Below the pieces are notes generated by a model. The model was not told the DNA's origin. It saw only the letters and a program-made list of their open reading frames with translations, and ran no database searches. A stretch of 64,000 nt of DNA from Austropuccinia psidii. Lineage: Eukaryota > Basidiomycota > Pucciniomycetes > Pucciniales > Sphaerophragmiaceae. The DNA is taken from NCBI GenBank assembly GCA_023105745.1, contig JALGQZ010000009.1, positions 47,769,967 to 47,833,966 on the forward strand, in the 5' to 3' direction. The position numbers were made by a program, and so were the translations under genes. Shown in pieces: positions 18,811 to 29,329 of this stretch (the first letter of the stretch is position 1; each line of letters begins with the position of its first letter).

Positions 18811-20718
18811 TTATAAATTCTTCTTCACCTTTGATCTCTTTTTTTTGAATTTAGTGGGAATAATTGTTTTTTCCACTTTACCATGTTCATCTTCAATATA
18901 GGCTCCAGGTATGTTTGGCTTCTTTTTTAGTGGTGTTTCCATTGTTTTTGGTAATGATTTTGTTGGTTCTTGACTTGGCTGCTCATTTCTTGAGGATCTT
19001 TGTTTGGTGTTTCTCAATCCATAGCTATTGAGAAATGGATCATTGGCTGATGATATGGTTGGTGGCTTCCAGCTTCCCCAATCTTCAATTTTGGCTACAG
19101 CTGTTTCAATGTCATTTTTCTTTACTTGTATTAGGTTGACTTCTTTTGGTTGGTTTGTTGATTCTTTGGCTTCATTTTCTTTTCTTTTCTTGATAAGTTC
19201 GTCTTGTTCTTTTGCAAATTCTTCCACTAACTTCTTTGGTGATATTTTTCCATCTGTTGGTACTCTTTGCCAATTGGGAAACAAGAATCCACCTCCTTGT
19301 CTGCTGACCCATTTATTACTTTGATCTTCAAAAAGGTAGTTGCATCTATTCACTGAATTTCCTTCCTCCAAACAGTAATAACATTTGACATAAGGTCTTG
19401 GTATGTTTTGTGCTGGTGTATAAGGAATATGCCTTTGTGAAAAAGGTGATAAGCTGTCCTTTGGGTACCTTGGTTGATTTTCCTGCTTGAGTACCTGACC
19501 TGTTTTACTTTGAGGTAGTACTGCTTCTGTTATTTCCTTAATTTGCTTGATGAAGTCCTTTATTTCTTTCTTTTCTTCTTGATCCTGAATCCTGGGTCTT
19601 TGTTGTTCTTGAATTTTATTATTAAGCTCCTTCAGTTGATTTAAGGCATTTTCCATGGTGTCATCTTCAAATTGTACTTTCTTTGCTTGTGTCTTACCTA
19701 TATGTAGCTGATTTAATCCATAATGGGAGGTTGTGTCTTCAGTTCTGTCCCTTGATATGATCACAGTTTCCAGCTCTTGCTCTATATAACTCTTTAATAC
19801 TTTCATTTCTGGTACAATATATCCACCATCCCTTGCTTGGATCATGACCTTATCTCTTCTCATTTCCTTAATTATGGAGGCCCTTATTTCTGTTGAAAGA
19901 CTGGCATAGAGCTCTTCATCATGCTCAACTTCCCTTCTAATGTATCCATATTTAAAAAGATAATTTGTGATCTTTTCATATTCTCCAATAAATCTTTTGT
20001 ATTCAGCTAGGTTTCTAATACCTCCTGATCTTTTAGTATTATTGAAAAGCTTCTCCAAAGATTCTGGTCTATATCTTCTGTCCAGCTCTACTCTTCCCCA
20101 TTCTGTAGTAAGTTCTTCTTTGAGTTTTTTCCAGTTCTTCTCTTCATAACCTTGCATTGCTTCAATTTTTTCCTTAACTTCTTCAGATGCTGACATAAAA
20201 ATAACTTGTCTTGCTATATCTTCTCCACTAGCTCCTTCAATTTCAGCTGCTGCTTCCACTCTTTTTATGAATTTTTCTACTTCATTATCATCAAAAACAA
20301 GATTATAATCTTTAGCTCTTATCTTAGCAATAGGAGATGTTACCTTAGGAGTTTCCTTTTGTAATGGACTTGGATGGTTTGGTGTAGTTAAAAATACTTT
20401 CTTGGGGATACTCTGTGATCTTTGTTCTGTTTTGGGTGTGGATGTTGCTCTAGGGCCAGGTGTAGGTGATATTGGTGAGTCTTCAGGCCCAACATGCCTT
20501 GGTAATGTGGGTTCACTTGGACTAGCTCCAGGTGTGTAAGATGTTTGTTCCCTTCTTTTTCCTTTCTTTTTACTTTGTGTTAATAATAAATCTTGCATTT
20601 GTTTCATAAGACTTTGTATTTGTACTGTTTGATCTTCCTCTTCACTTTCTTCTGCATACTGTCCTTCTACAGTATCTTCAGGTAATGGTGGTAAGTCAGA
20701 TGTTGATTGTTGATTCAT
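18811..20718 (-). CDS. gag: Element N gag
   Basis: The 635-residue protein begins with an acidic, Gln-rich segment and a Lys-rich patch (KKKGKRREQ). It continues with a capsid-like helical region around residues 130-310 (IKRVEAAAEIEGASGEDIA and following) and a Gln/Lys/Glu-rich linker. A nucleocapsid motif CYYCLEEGNSVNRC follows, in which the zinc-binding His of CX2CX4HX4C is replaced by Asn. The tail is basic (KFKKKRSKVKKNL). The ATG at 20716-20718 is overlapped by the end of an upstream frame. It should package the element RNA, but the lost His may weaken this. Confidence 0.85.
   Translation of the reverse strand: MNQQSTSDLPPLPEDTVEGQYAEESEEEDQTVQIQSLMKQMQDLLLTQSKKKGKRREQTSYTPGASPSEPTLPRHVGPEDSPISPTPGPRATSTPKTEQRSQSIPKKVFLTTPNHPSPLQKETPKVTSPIAKIRAKDYNLVFDDNEVEKFIKRVEAAAEIEGASGEDIARQVIFMSASEEVKEKIEAMQGYEEKNWKKLKEELTTEWGRVELDRRYRPESLEKLFNNTKRSGGIRNLAEYKRFIGEYEKITNYLFKYGYIRREVEHDEELYASLSTEIRASIIKEMRRDKVMIQARDGGYIVPEMKVLKSYIEQELETVIISRDRTEDTTSHYGLNQLHIGKTQAKKVQFEDDTMENALNQLKELNNKIQEQQRPRIQDQEEKKEIKDFIKQIKEITEAVLPQSKTGQVLKQENQPRYPKDSLSPFSQRHIPYTPAQNIPRPYVKCYYCLEEGNSVNRCNYLFEDQSNKWVSRQGGGFLFPNWQRVPTDGKISPKKLVEEFAKEQDELIKKRKENEAKESTNQPKEVNLIQVKKNDIETAVAKIEDWGSWKPPTISSANDPFLNSYGLRNTKQRSSRNEQPSQEPTKSLPKTMETPLKKKPNIPGAYIEDEHGKVEKTIIPTKFKKKRSKVKKNL
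18838..18846 (-). promoter_or_regulatory. Candidate -1 slip site between element N gag and protease
   Basis: Eight consecutive A then G (sense strand) read in the gag frame as A AAA AAG, a known -1 slippery type. Stepping back one base enters the protease frame with no stop before the DTG motif. gag ends 27 nt later, at 18811. I see no clear downstream stem. Confidence 0.5.
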
Positions 20719-20998
20719 CTCTACTTGATAATGATCCTTTAAATTCTTTTGTAATTCTCTTGTTTTTCTTTGCTTCTTGAATTAACTTGAGTAAAAATCT
20801 CCTTAATTCTTCCTTTTCTTTCTGTTCTGGTCTTGGTGTTGCAATGAGTAAATCAATATCCTTGGGTGTTTGATTTTCTGGTGTTCCTTCTTTTACTGGA
20901 TAATAAAAATGGTATGATTGATTTGAGGATTGTGATGGTGATGATGATTTGGAATAGGATTTATTTCCAGATTCCAGATTGTATGAGAGTGTTGATGG
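20696..20998 (-). CDS. Element N upstream frame ORF0, AUG-less
   Basis: About 100 codons are open between a TAA (20999-21001) and a TGA (20696-20698), overlapping the gag start by about 23 nt in another frame. There is no ATG. Its composition looks coding: a Ser-rich start, then YYPVKEGTPEN, then a charged helical part (RRFLLKLIQEAKKNK). I recall similar short segments before gag in other basidiomycete Ty3 elements, but cannot check this. It could be an old N-terminal part of Gag, a spliced exon, or a non-AUG product. Confidence 0.4.
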   Translation of the reverse strand, partial: PSTLSYNLESGNKSYSKSSSPSQSSNQSYHFYYPVKEGTPENQTPKDIDLLIATPRPEQKEKEELRRFLLKLIQEAKKNKRITKEFKGSLSSRDESTINI

Positions 20999-21098
20999 TT
21001 AATTCTTGATAATGAAAATGAGTTTTTTGTGAGTTATGTTTATTTGATTATCTTCTTTCTTGATTATTGATTAATTATTGAATGTTGAAGTGGAAAGG

Positions 21099-21115
21099 CC
21101 ACTGTTGGGACACCA
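21099..21115 (-). promoter_or_regulatory. Element N primer-binding site, tRNA type
   Basis: Two bases inside the LTR edge the sense strand reads TGGTGTCCCAACAGTGG. It starts with TGG, as expected for a match to a tRNA CCA end. I cannot name the tRNA. Confidence 0.65.
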
Positions 21116-21117
21116 GA

Positions 21118-22453
21118 TGTGGAACTCCTTTTAGTGAGGGATTGTATAGGGCAGTCCTTGAGGGGGAAATCACAGGTAAACAGTTTTGAATTGCTGAAAC
21201 AATCCTGTAGCCAAGGGTGCTAATGGTGTTTTAGCTGCCCCTCTGAATATACTAAACAATCTCCCTACAGAGCTCACAAATCAATATTTAAGATTATGGC
21301 TTTACAACTAGAGGAGAATTTTTAGCAGTCTCTATCAGACCTATCCAATGATCAGACTAATGATAAAATAATAATAATTTTAAATAATAAATTTGTAGGT
21401 GATTTCATGATGATAAGATAATAATTGAGTAGATAAATAATAGATATAATAGTACTTAGTGGTGATTTTAAGTTGTTTTCTTTGTTGAAGATATTTTGTT
21501 CTAATGGATAATAGTTCAAAATGAAAAAATTTAGTAATAGTGACAATATATAATAATATTGTTTGATAGTTTAAATAGTTGTTGTTGGTAAATAATTTTG
21601 ATAATATGTAAAATATATTTTGTGATAATAATAATAGTGATATAGATTTTCTTCTAGTGAGAAGAGTATAATATGAATATTTTGTTGAATATGAGTATTT
21701 AACTAATAGATTAATTTATAATATAGGCAGACCTACTGTTAACTACAGCTATTTATAGACCACTATTTAGTGTAATTTAATAATAATAATTTCTAGATTA
21801 ACCTACTAGTAAGGGATGAATAGTTATTCTCCTTCTTGGTATATAACTAATTGGATTCATTCATGGGGAGAAGAGGAGAAAAATGAGAGAGAGAGGCCTC
21901 CTTTCATGTTGTGAGAGGTACCCATGGGCTCTCCATGTAAAGTTTTATTCTTGCCCTTGAGATAATTTTGCTGGTATAGATTTTTGTAACAAAAGTCAGA
22001 TGACCTATCTGTCACACTGTATTAGTAATCTTGCACAGCCTTGAGAGATTAATGCTAGTGTGTAAAATTGAGAATGGTGTCATATGACTGAGATATGTTT
22101 TCCATTTGTTTGGTCAAAATGAAGGTTGGGATGTTTTTCTTGGTGGGGATTTTTGATAAAAATATCAGGTGACTTCTCTTTTGCACTGCTTTAGTCAGCT
22201 TGCTTAGCCTTGAGGAATTAATGCTGGTGAGTTAAGGATGAAGGTGGTGTCATGTGAATAAGCCCCTGTATAATTTGTTTGTAAGATTTATCTAGTTCCA
22301 GGTGATCATGCTGTGTAATGTGGGGATATCTTGGGTTTTAATTCTTGATTACTGTAATTGCTGTGTGGTTTACAGTTTAGTGTATTCCCCTTGCATGCAG
22401 CTGGTTGAAATTGAATTGAGTTGTATTTGATGATTCTGAGGCTGTGTACTGTA
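21118..22453 (-). repeat. Element N 5' LTR, first part (interrupted by Tc1/mariner)
   Basis: It starts TGTGGAACTCC and is homologous to 2081 onward. It is broken at the TA 22452-22453 by the Tc1/mariner element. Confidence 0.9.
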
Positions 22454-22511
22454 CAGTGCCCTCCAGAAAAGATCCGAACACTTTTTTTCGGGGGGCACTT
22501 TTTTTTTTTGG
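22454..22511 (+). repeat. Tc1/mariner left terminal inverted repeat
   Basis: It begins CAGTGCCCTCCAGAAAAG and includes GATCCGAACAC, then T- and G-runs. It matches the reverse complement of about 24157-24216. Confidence 0.93.
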
Positions 22512-22937
22512 TTTCTGAATTGCTACCCCTAACTCCATTTTTGTAATCTTTATTTTTTGTTCTTTTACAACTCCTCTGTTATTTCTCAACTAGAACAAAA
22601 ATTTTCTTATCTCTTTTTTTTCTCTCACTGTTTTTTATCCTAATTAAACAAATCAATTGGAACTATAGGTCAGTTGCCATAATTAGATTCAGCTATATCA
22701 GATTTCTGACTTGTTCTGACTGTCCAGTAACTGTCAGATGGGGTTTAACACCATCTTGTCTCCAACCAATCATTTTCAACCATCATAAAATACCCAATCA
22801 ATTTGCATTTTGTGGTCTTGCAATGGTTTTGCTATTTAAATATCGATCCTTGAGTTTTTTTTCAGGTAAGACCAAATCATCATTTCTTAAAAACACCATA
22901 ACTTTTTACTTATATATATATATATATATTTATTATC

Positions 22938-23975
22938 ATGCCCCAATCACTTGATGAAGGAACTCAGGTTCAAATTGTGGGAATGAGAGCTGCTGGAGCC
23001 TCAATACAAACCATCAGCAATCATTTGCAAGTCCCTCCAACTACCGTTCATGATACAATTCACAAGCATCAGGAGCCTGGCCATCTTAAATTGCTACCAA
23101 TAACAGCAAGACCCAGAAAGCTCAATGACCATGATCTTTGCCAGTTAGCTTGTGTAGTTCAACCAAATTGACACAAGAATCTAGCCAAAATCAAAAACCT
23201 CATTACAATTGATGTCTCAATCAACACGCTTCAAATCGCGATTCACAAGGACCTTGGTAAGCAATCTTGTATTTCTGTCAAGAAGCCCTATCTCTCACCT
23301 GTGCACATGGAACAACAATTAAAATTTGCATGGCAACACCTCAACTGGACCATTGAACAATGGTCCAGAGTGATTTGGACTCATGAGTCATCCTTCGAGC
23401 TTGGAAAACGGTTGACAAGGACTCAAGTCTGGCACACACCTCAGGAGAAGTATGAGCTAGAGTCAATGACCATCAACCACCAACCAGGCCAAAGGTCATT
23501 TATGGTATGGAGGGCTCTTTGTGGGGCTATTCAATCCAAACTTTTCTTCTTACCTCCTGGCCAGCGTTCAGCCGTCAATTTTATTTCAAATGTTTACGAA
23601 CCCGGCCTGCTTCCTTTTTACGACGAACTCATTGATGCTGGCATGGCTGAGAATTACAACCAACTTACACTCATGGAAGATGGAGCTCCCATACATACGG
23701 CTCAAGTAAGCAATGATTGGTGACAATCAAACAACATCCACAAACTTCAATGGCCTGCAAACTCACCCAACTTAAATCCAATCGAGAACGTATGGTTCAA
23801 AATGAAATACATGGTCACCAACCTTTTCAATCCAAAGACAATGGAAGAACTGAAGGCAGCAGCCAATGCTGCATGGGAGGCAATTCTATTTGAGCATTTA
23901 GACAATGTCCTTGTCTCTATGCCTCACTGAATGCAAGCTGTGGTCAATGCAAGAGGAGCACCAGTGCGATGGTAA
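22938..23975 (+). pseudogene. Tc1/mariner transposase with three in-frame TGA codons
   Basis: The frame runs from ATG 22938 to TAA 23973-23975, 345 codons, the normal length, without any frameshift. Residues 1-60 form the helix-turn-helix DNA-binding part (GTQVQIVGMRAAGASIQTIS). The DDE catalytic part has DGAPIHTA (Asp at codon 248) and NPIENVW (Glu at codon 283), a D34E spacing. The first catalytic Asp is replaced: WTHESSFEL has His at codon 149. Stops are TGA at 23169, 23721 and 23928; at the last two, and plausibly all three, an Arg CGA fits the family context. It is inactive, and the pattern suggests C-to-T decay at CpG. Confidence 0.93.
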
Positions 23976-24156
23976 ATAAAAATGGTTTTGGAATGAATTT
24001 TTTATTTTTCATTTTGTTAAATAGTTGTAATATTGAATTGAAACAAATTATACACGAAATGATATTCTGCTGTTTGAGCTAACTATGGCCGTGTGAGAAC
24101 AGCTACAACAATGAGAATTCCAAATCAAAAACTAAAAATTAAATTGAGTGTCCCAC

Positions 24157-24216
24157 CAAAAAAAAAAAAAAGTGCCCCCCCAAAAAAAGTGTTCGGATCT
24201 TTTCTGGAGGGCACTG
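24157..24216 (-). repeat. Tc1/mariner right terminal inverted repeat
   Basis: It contains GTGTTCGGATCTTTTCTGG and ends GAGGGCACTG before the TA duplication. It carries a longer A-run than the left repeat. Confidence 0.93.
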
Positions 24217-24218
24217 TA

Positions 24219-24750
24219 CAGATCTTATGCATGTGGACTGCATAAGTCTTATTTGGGCTCCTGTATTGTTGTGTAATTTTTTAAGTTTTTAGTGGATTTT
24301 CATGTATTGAGTTGAATTGGATACTGTCATATGATCCTTGTGTCACATGCACTGTATTTGGTTACTGTAATTCTTGGTAATATAATCTTCTTGATGGATT
24401 TAGAGTGGATATAATGTTACAATGTTACTTTTCCTATGTAATTTTGAGTTTCTGTATGTATTAAGCCTATTGTTGATTCTGTAAGGCTTATATGTAGGCT
24501 TTGTTGTATAATTCCATAAGATTAGATTCCCCTATTACTTATTTAATTGTAGAAATATATTGATTATTCCAATTCTGAATGCTAAATCTTCCATTCCTCC
24601 CTACTATTGGGGTTATTCCTGAGTGTGTGTGATCTTTAATCATGTCCTTTGAGTGGTGATTTCCTGAATTATTCATTTTTGATCTTGATTTGCCAACTGT
24701 TAATTTTCAAAAAATTTCTTGAAACTGGTAAAAAGGTATGGAATACCACA
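24219..24750 (-). repeat. Element N 5' LTR, second part
   Basis: It continues the LTR after the transposon and ends GGAATACCACA, as on the left. Confidence 0.9.
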
Positions 24751-25822
24751 ATACCGGTTGATGGATTGGTGCCTGTATGGACCAATTGAGTTGTCCAAGG
24801 AGTATTGAAATATTTGATGCCTTGACAACTGATTGAAATGATCTATAACCTCTGAGAATTCCCTTGGAATAATCTTGAATGAGATTGCCAACCCAACTCC
24901 TGCAGGGCCAGGTGGTTGGGATCCTTGAATGGTCTTCTGATTGCCGCCATGGTTTGCCAGACTGATGAGTTAAGAAATCCTCCTTCAAAATGGGCATCGG
25001 ATTTTGGGACCTTGATTTGGAAAGGTGGAATTGGGTCCTGAAAAGGTCACCATTGAATTGCTGAGCAAAAATGGTGCATAATGGTATATAATACCATATA
25101 TGCACCACTCCTGCAACCTTGAGTACGGGGTGCATGGAGGAGTGGAAGAATTCTTCTTAAGGTGAGGGAAAAGCTTGAGCTGAGCTGATCTTCTGGCCTT
25201 GGGTGGTTACAAGAGGCCATGGGCTTAAAAATGGTTCATGGTGGTTCTTGGCCAAAAACGGGTCCCTGAGGGTCTTATGGCCATTTTGGGTTTGATAGAA
25301 ATTGGGACCAAGATTGGCTCAGGTGGGCCCAATTGTGGTTTGAGGGCTAATGGTATGCTCCCTATGGCCCCTTTTTGCCTCATTGCATTAGGCCAAAAGG
25401 GGCCTAAATGGCCCACCAACCATAGTGGCCCTGGGGGGCCTAAATCACCCAAGAAGGCCATTTAGGCCAGGGACCCCCTAATGAAAAGGGTTGGCCTAGA
25501 GCCTATGATGAGGTCTAGGGGACCCAGAACCCCCTAGGAGACAAAGAGACCCCCCAGGCCCAAAACAAAGATAGAGGCCTGGGGGTTGAGCGTAAGGAAA
25601 GTGACCAGGAAGGCCAATGATGGCAGGATATGGCCTGAGGCCATAAATGATGGTTGAGGCCATAGAAGGACAGGGAATAGTGATATTTCCAAAATGCCAT
25701 AGAGAACCAGAACAGGACAAATTGGCAATAAAGATATAGTGTGGCCAATTGGCCCCAACTTGGTCCCAGGTTGGGATTGCCGCAACACCAGTGGAGGAGG
25801 GTCATTCTTTGTGGCTGTGACA
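24751..25822 (-). repeat. P0 5' LTR, second part
   Basis: It resumes P0 after element N; the flank begins ATACC. It ends GGCTGTGACA, the P-family terminus. It is rich in GGCC and TGGCCA words in its outer about 600 bp (U3). Frames here are LTR by-products. The five bases after it, GATAC (25823-25827), should recur at the other end of P0 outside the window. Confidence 0.85.
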
Positions 25823-28470
25823 GATACTGCTATATTCCATATCAGAAGAGCTGTATCCATGGGTGTATCATCTTTGTGACATGGTAGAAAGATTGGAGTC
25901 TTACTAAATCTGTCAAAAATCACTAGGCTAGCATTATAACCTCTATCACCCCCTGATGGTAGGCCAGTTACCCAATCCATATGGACAATTGCCCAAGGTC
26001 TTCTGGGTTCTTGGATCCTGATCATAATTCCAAGTCTTTTGCCAGTGTATTTATTCTCCTTCTGACATCTGTCACAGGTTTTGCAATACTCTGCAACATT
26101 TTTCTGCCACATTGGCCACCATATTCAAGTTTTCATTTTTTCTCTGGTTCTGTATTCAGACAGATGTCCTGAGAAAGGGATATCATGGCATTCTTGAAGT
26201 ACAAGATTGATTGAGGACCTTTGCACAACTGCCATGACACATGTATGCTTATTTCTGTGGTAAATTATACCATCCAGGAGGTTGAAGCTCCAATCTTATA
26301 TTTTTTTTCCATATCTCACCCAAGGAATATATCAAAGAATTGTCTTTACAGTCCTCAGTAAGTAATTGGCATAAAATGCTACAGTTCTTATCCTGAGTAT
26401 AACTATTTCTTACCTCTTCAAAGAAAGTGGTGTTTAGGTCTGTAACACTGATTCCTTCTATGGGAATCTTTGGGGAAGATTCTTCTGGTACATAAGCAGT
26501 ATTATCAATATTATTTGGCAGTGACCATCTGCTCAGTCCATCTGCATTTTTATGAATATTTTCATCTTTGTGAACAATAGTCATATGGCCCCTGTACTCT
26601 TGTATGGCTATTTGCCATCTGAGCATATGTATGGTAGGTGTATTCATGTTTAAAAGTGATTTGACAGCAGTCAAATCTGTCATCACTTCAAAATCACATC
26701 CCTCCAAGAAGTAATTTAATTTTTCCAAGGCCCAGACAAGGAGTAAACAACCCAATTTGACTTGCTCTATATCTGGCTTCAGTGGGTTTGATTTTCCTGG
26801 ATATGAAACATATGGGTACTTCCACAGGTTTATCATTTATGATCTGGACTTTATGAAGTGCAGAACCAAGCCCATCCCCTGATGCATCAATATACAGTTT
26901 AAAAGGAAGTTCAAAGTCTGGAATCAGTAAGAGCAGAGCAGTGGTCAAGGCATGACTCAAAGATTCAAAGGCTTTGACTCTGTCAACAGTCATTCCAAAT
27001 ACTGTGTCTTTGTCACATAATTTATAAAGAGGCCTTTCTATGGATGCGAAATCTTCAATATGTTTCCTGTAATATCCTGCAAACCCCAAAAATGACTGAA
27101 TTTTCTTTTTGTTCTGAGGCATGGGTTTCAGCAATACTGCTGCAACCTTGTTTTTGTCAATTCCAAGGGATAAACCAAATACTACATGTCCCAGTGCTTT
27201 TAGTTCTTTAAATAAAAAATGGCATTCCTTCAAAGAAGTTTTCATGTTCACAGATTGGATTTTTGTCAAAACTCTAGATAATCTGTATATATGTTCTTCC
27301 CAAGTCTTGAAACAGACAATAATGCCATCAATGTAAATGATTCACTGTCCTTCTGAAAGATCTTCAGTGAATATTTCATTCATCCTTCTTTGAAAGTGTG
27401 AAGGCTGCTTATTGATACCAAAAGTCATCCTAAAACATCCATATACTACACAATAAACACTAATCCTCAAGTATTTGCTTGCCCTTGGTGTCACTACATT
27501 CTGATGAAATCCTTTAAGGGAATCCATAGTGCTTATATACACTGCTTGAGATATCTGGGTAAGCAAAATATGGATTTTGGGTATTGGGTACCTTTCTGGA
27601 ACAGTATAAGTGTTCAGAGCTCTAAAGTCCCCAACCATTCTAGATTTTCCATTATTCCATGCTACTATGACTGTTGTAGTTATTTCTACTTCTTTATTAT
27701 GGCCAACCTTTCTTATTAAACCAAGGTCTAGAGGTTTTTTAATATGAATTTCCAGAGCTTCTCTTGATTTAGGACTTTCTAGATATGCAGGTCTTCCTAA
27801 GAGTGGGGATAAAGTCTCTCATATTAAGGATAATTTCAACTTCATGACCAATAATTGCCCCAAAAGGTTCTTTGTCTGATGCAAATGCTTCTCTGTGGTC
27901 ATATAAAAGGGCAGAAAGTTCATTTTCCTGTTTATCAGTCATATGAAGGCTTATTTCAGCTTCATTTAACTGTTCAGAATTGAATTTCTACAATTCCAAT
28001 CTGACTGGAGCTACTTTTCTTACTGTCATTTGCCTTTTAAATGGTAAAAAGGCAAATTTTTCATGCTTATTGTCTCCAATAATAAAGTATCTGACCTTGT
28101 TGTTATGCAAGTCTATGCCATACATGATCAAATAGTCATTTCCCAATATGAAATGGGTACTGGAGCAATTTTCCATAACAACAAATTCAACAGTGATTCT
28201 TGAATTTCTAGTAATATGTGGAAATATTACAGTGGTCTCAAATATTCCCAATGCTTTCATTGGATTACTTTCACTATTGAATTTTATGCCATCAATTGAT
28301 AACAATTGGTCTTCAAATTTGGTACACAAGTTTTAACATATTTGCCAAAACAAGAGCAGAAGGCTCCTGGGTCAAGTAAAGGTTTAGTTGATTTGTTGTT
28401 AATTACCACTTCCATCATACAGGAGTTACCAGCTGTATACCCCTTTCCCCTATTTGGTTTTGTCTGCATA
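25823..28470 (-). pseudogene. pol: Q2 pol remnant: protease, RT, RNase H, integrase (decayed)
   Basis: Broken frames align in order with the Q1 polyprotein. Integrase ([37 protein letters not shown]) is at 25823-26280, RNase H and connection at 26249-27269, RT at 27270-27640, protease at 27988-28469. It is cut at the integrase by P0. Active sites are damaged: YIDD has become YIDG near 27325, and the protease DTG has become DPG (LLDPGAFCS near 28370). There are many stops and shifts. This is an old, dead copy; the rest of its integrase lies beyond P0, outside the window. Confidence 0.88.
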
Positions 28471-28499
28471 AGTTGTGCATCTTGAATTTTTTACAAATA

Positions 28500-29329
28500 A
28501 AGTTGACCATTGATTAATTGTGGAAAGTGGGAATAGGATTCCATGATGTCAAATCATCATCTGGATTCTCTTCAATTATATTATCATCTTTTTCAACATC
28601 AGTTTCTTTTTCAATGTCAATTTCATTGATTTTTCCCTTTCTTGGACATGTATTGGCTAAGTGGGTGGTGCTTTGGCAAATATGGCACTTTCTTATTATA
28701 TCTTCAGATTCATAATTGATATTATTAAAATTTTCTTTGGGATCTTTATCCACAGAATATTTCTCCAAGGTGTATTAAGCCTTGTTTTTAGATTCACCCT
28801 ACTAGAACCAATTCTGGTTCTGGTGGTTACTTATTCTAATATATTAAGAATATCTTCTGCTAAATATTGTTAAGTATTCCTGCTTTTGACAGCATTCTCT
28901 AAGTCACCACCACATTTTCTCAGAATTCACCTGTGGATCATGAATTCTGACATGTCAGGATACAATGCTGTTAATCTGTCTTTTTGTTGGTAAAACCATG
29001 GTAAAGCTTTGTTTTTATAAGAATTAAACTTGGAAGATTCAAAGGCTGTTTCCACTTTAAACCTCCAAGAATAATTGGCCCATTTGTTGATAGTTTGGGT
29101 TTTTCACCAAGTCTAACTTTGGTATCAATGTGCTTGTCTTAATTTGAGATACCCTCTGTGGGCTGATGTGGTGAGCAAGGTGTTAAATCTTGCTGTTACC
29201 AATCTCTCTGGTAATTCAAAATCTTCTTTAATAATGTCAATACCTCTGATTAATTCCATATGCTCATATTCTCATTCACCACTGAAGTGGGGCCATTCTT
29301 TAAGTTTTGGTATGTCTTTTGAGAGTGCT
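28500..29329 (-). pseudogene. gag: Q2 gag remnant, nucleocapsid part
   Basis: The frame 28514-28768 carries the zinc knuckle CHICQSTTHLANTC, the same CX2CX4HX4C motif as Q1. The sequence beyond it aligns with the Q1 gag middle but is full of stops. It is split from the rest of gag by the solo LTR at 29330. Confidence 0.8.

Larger units (their letters stand above)
22454..24216 (+). mobile_element. Tc1/mariner DNA transposon (1763 bp)
   Basis: It is flanked by TA on both sides (22452-22453, 24217-24218). Terminal inverted repeats of about 57 bp begin CAGTGCCCTCCAGAAAAG and end with the reverse complement; they differ at one C/G position and in the length of a T-run. The single transposase frame lies between them. 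It is inserted in the N 5' LTR. Confidence 0.95.
2081..24750 (-). mobile_element. Element N: gag-protease LTR retrotransposon lacking RT and integrase, with two nested insertions
   Basis: It is bounded by matching LTRs (2081-3767 plus 13476-13654 on the left; 21118-22453 plus 24219-24750 on the right), 1866 and 1868 bp after removing the nested P1 and Tc1 elements. Internal region 13655-21117 carries, in minus orientation, a tRNA-type primer site, an AUG-less frame, gag, a protease frame, a short downstream frame, AT-rich sequence, a hairpin repeat array and a polypurine tract. No reverse transcriptase, RNase H or integrase motif is present. Flanks read ATAC on the left and ATACC on the right, a probable target duplication in the P0 LTR. 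Confidence 0.85.

Noticed and set aside
22938..23975. TGA read as an amino acid (alternative genetic code)
   Set aside because: Other frames in the window end normally with TGA, and C-to-T decay explains all three stops.
25225..25805. Several frames on both strands of the P0 LTR (and 43091-43546 in the P2 LTR)
   Set aside because: They sit in GGCC-rich LTR sequence, are not shared between copies and have no motif.
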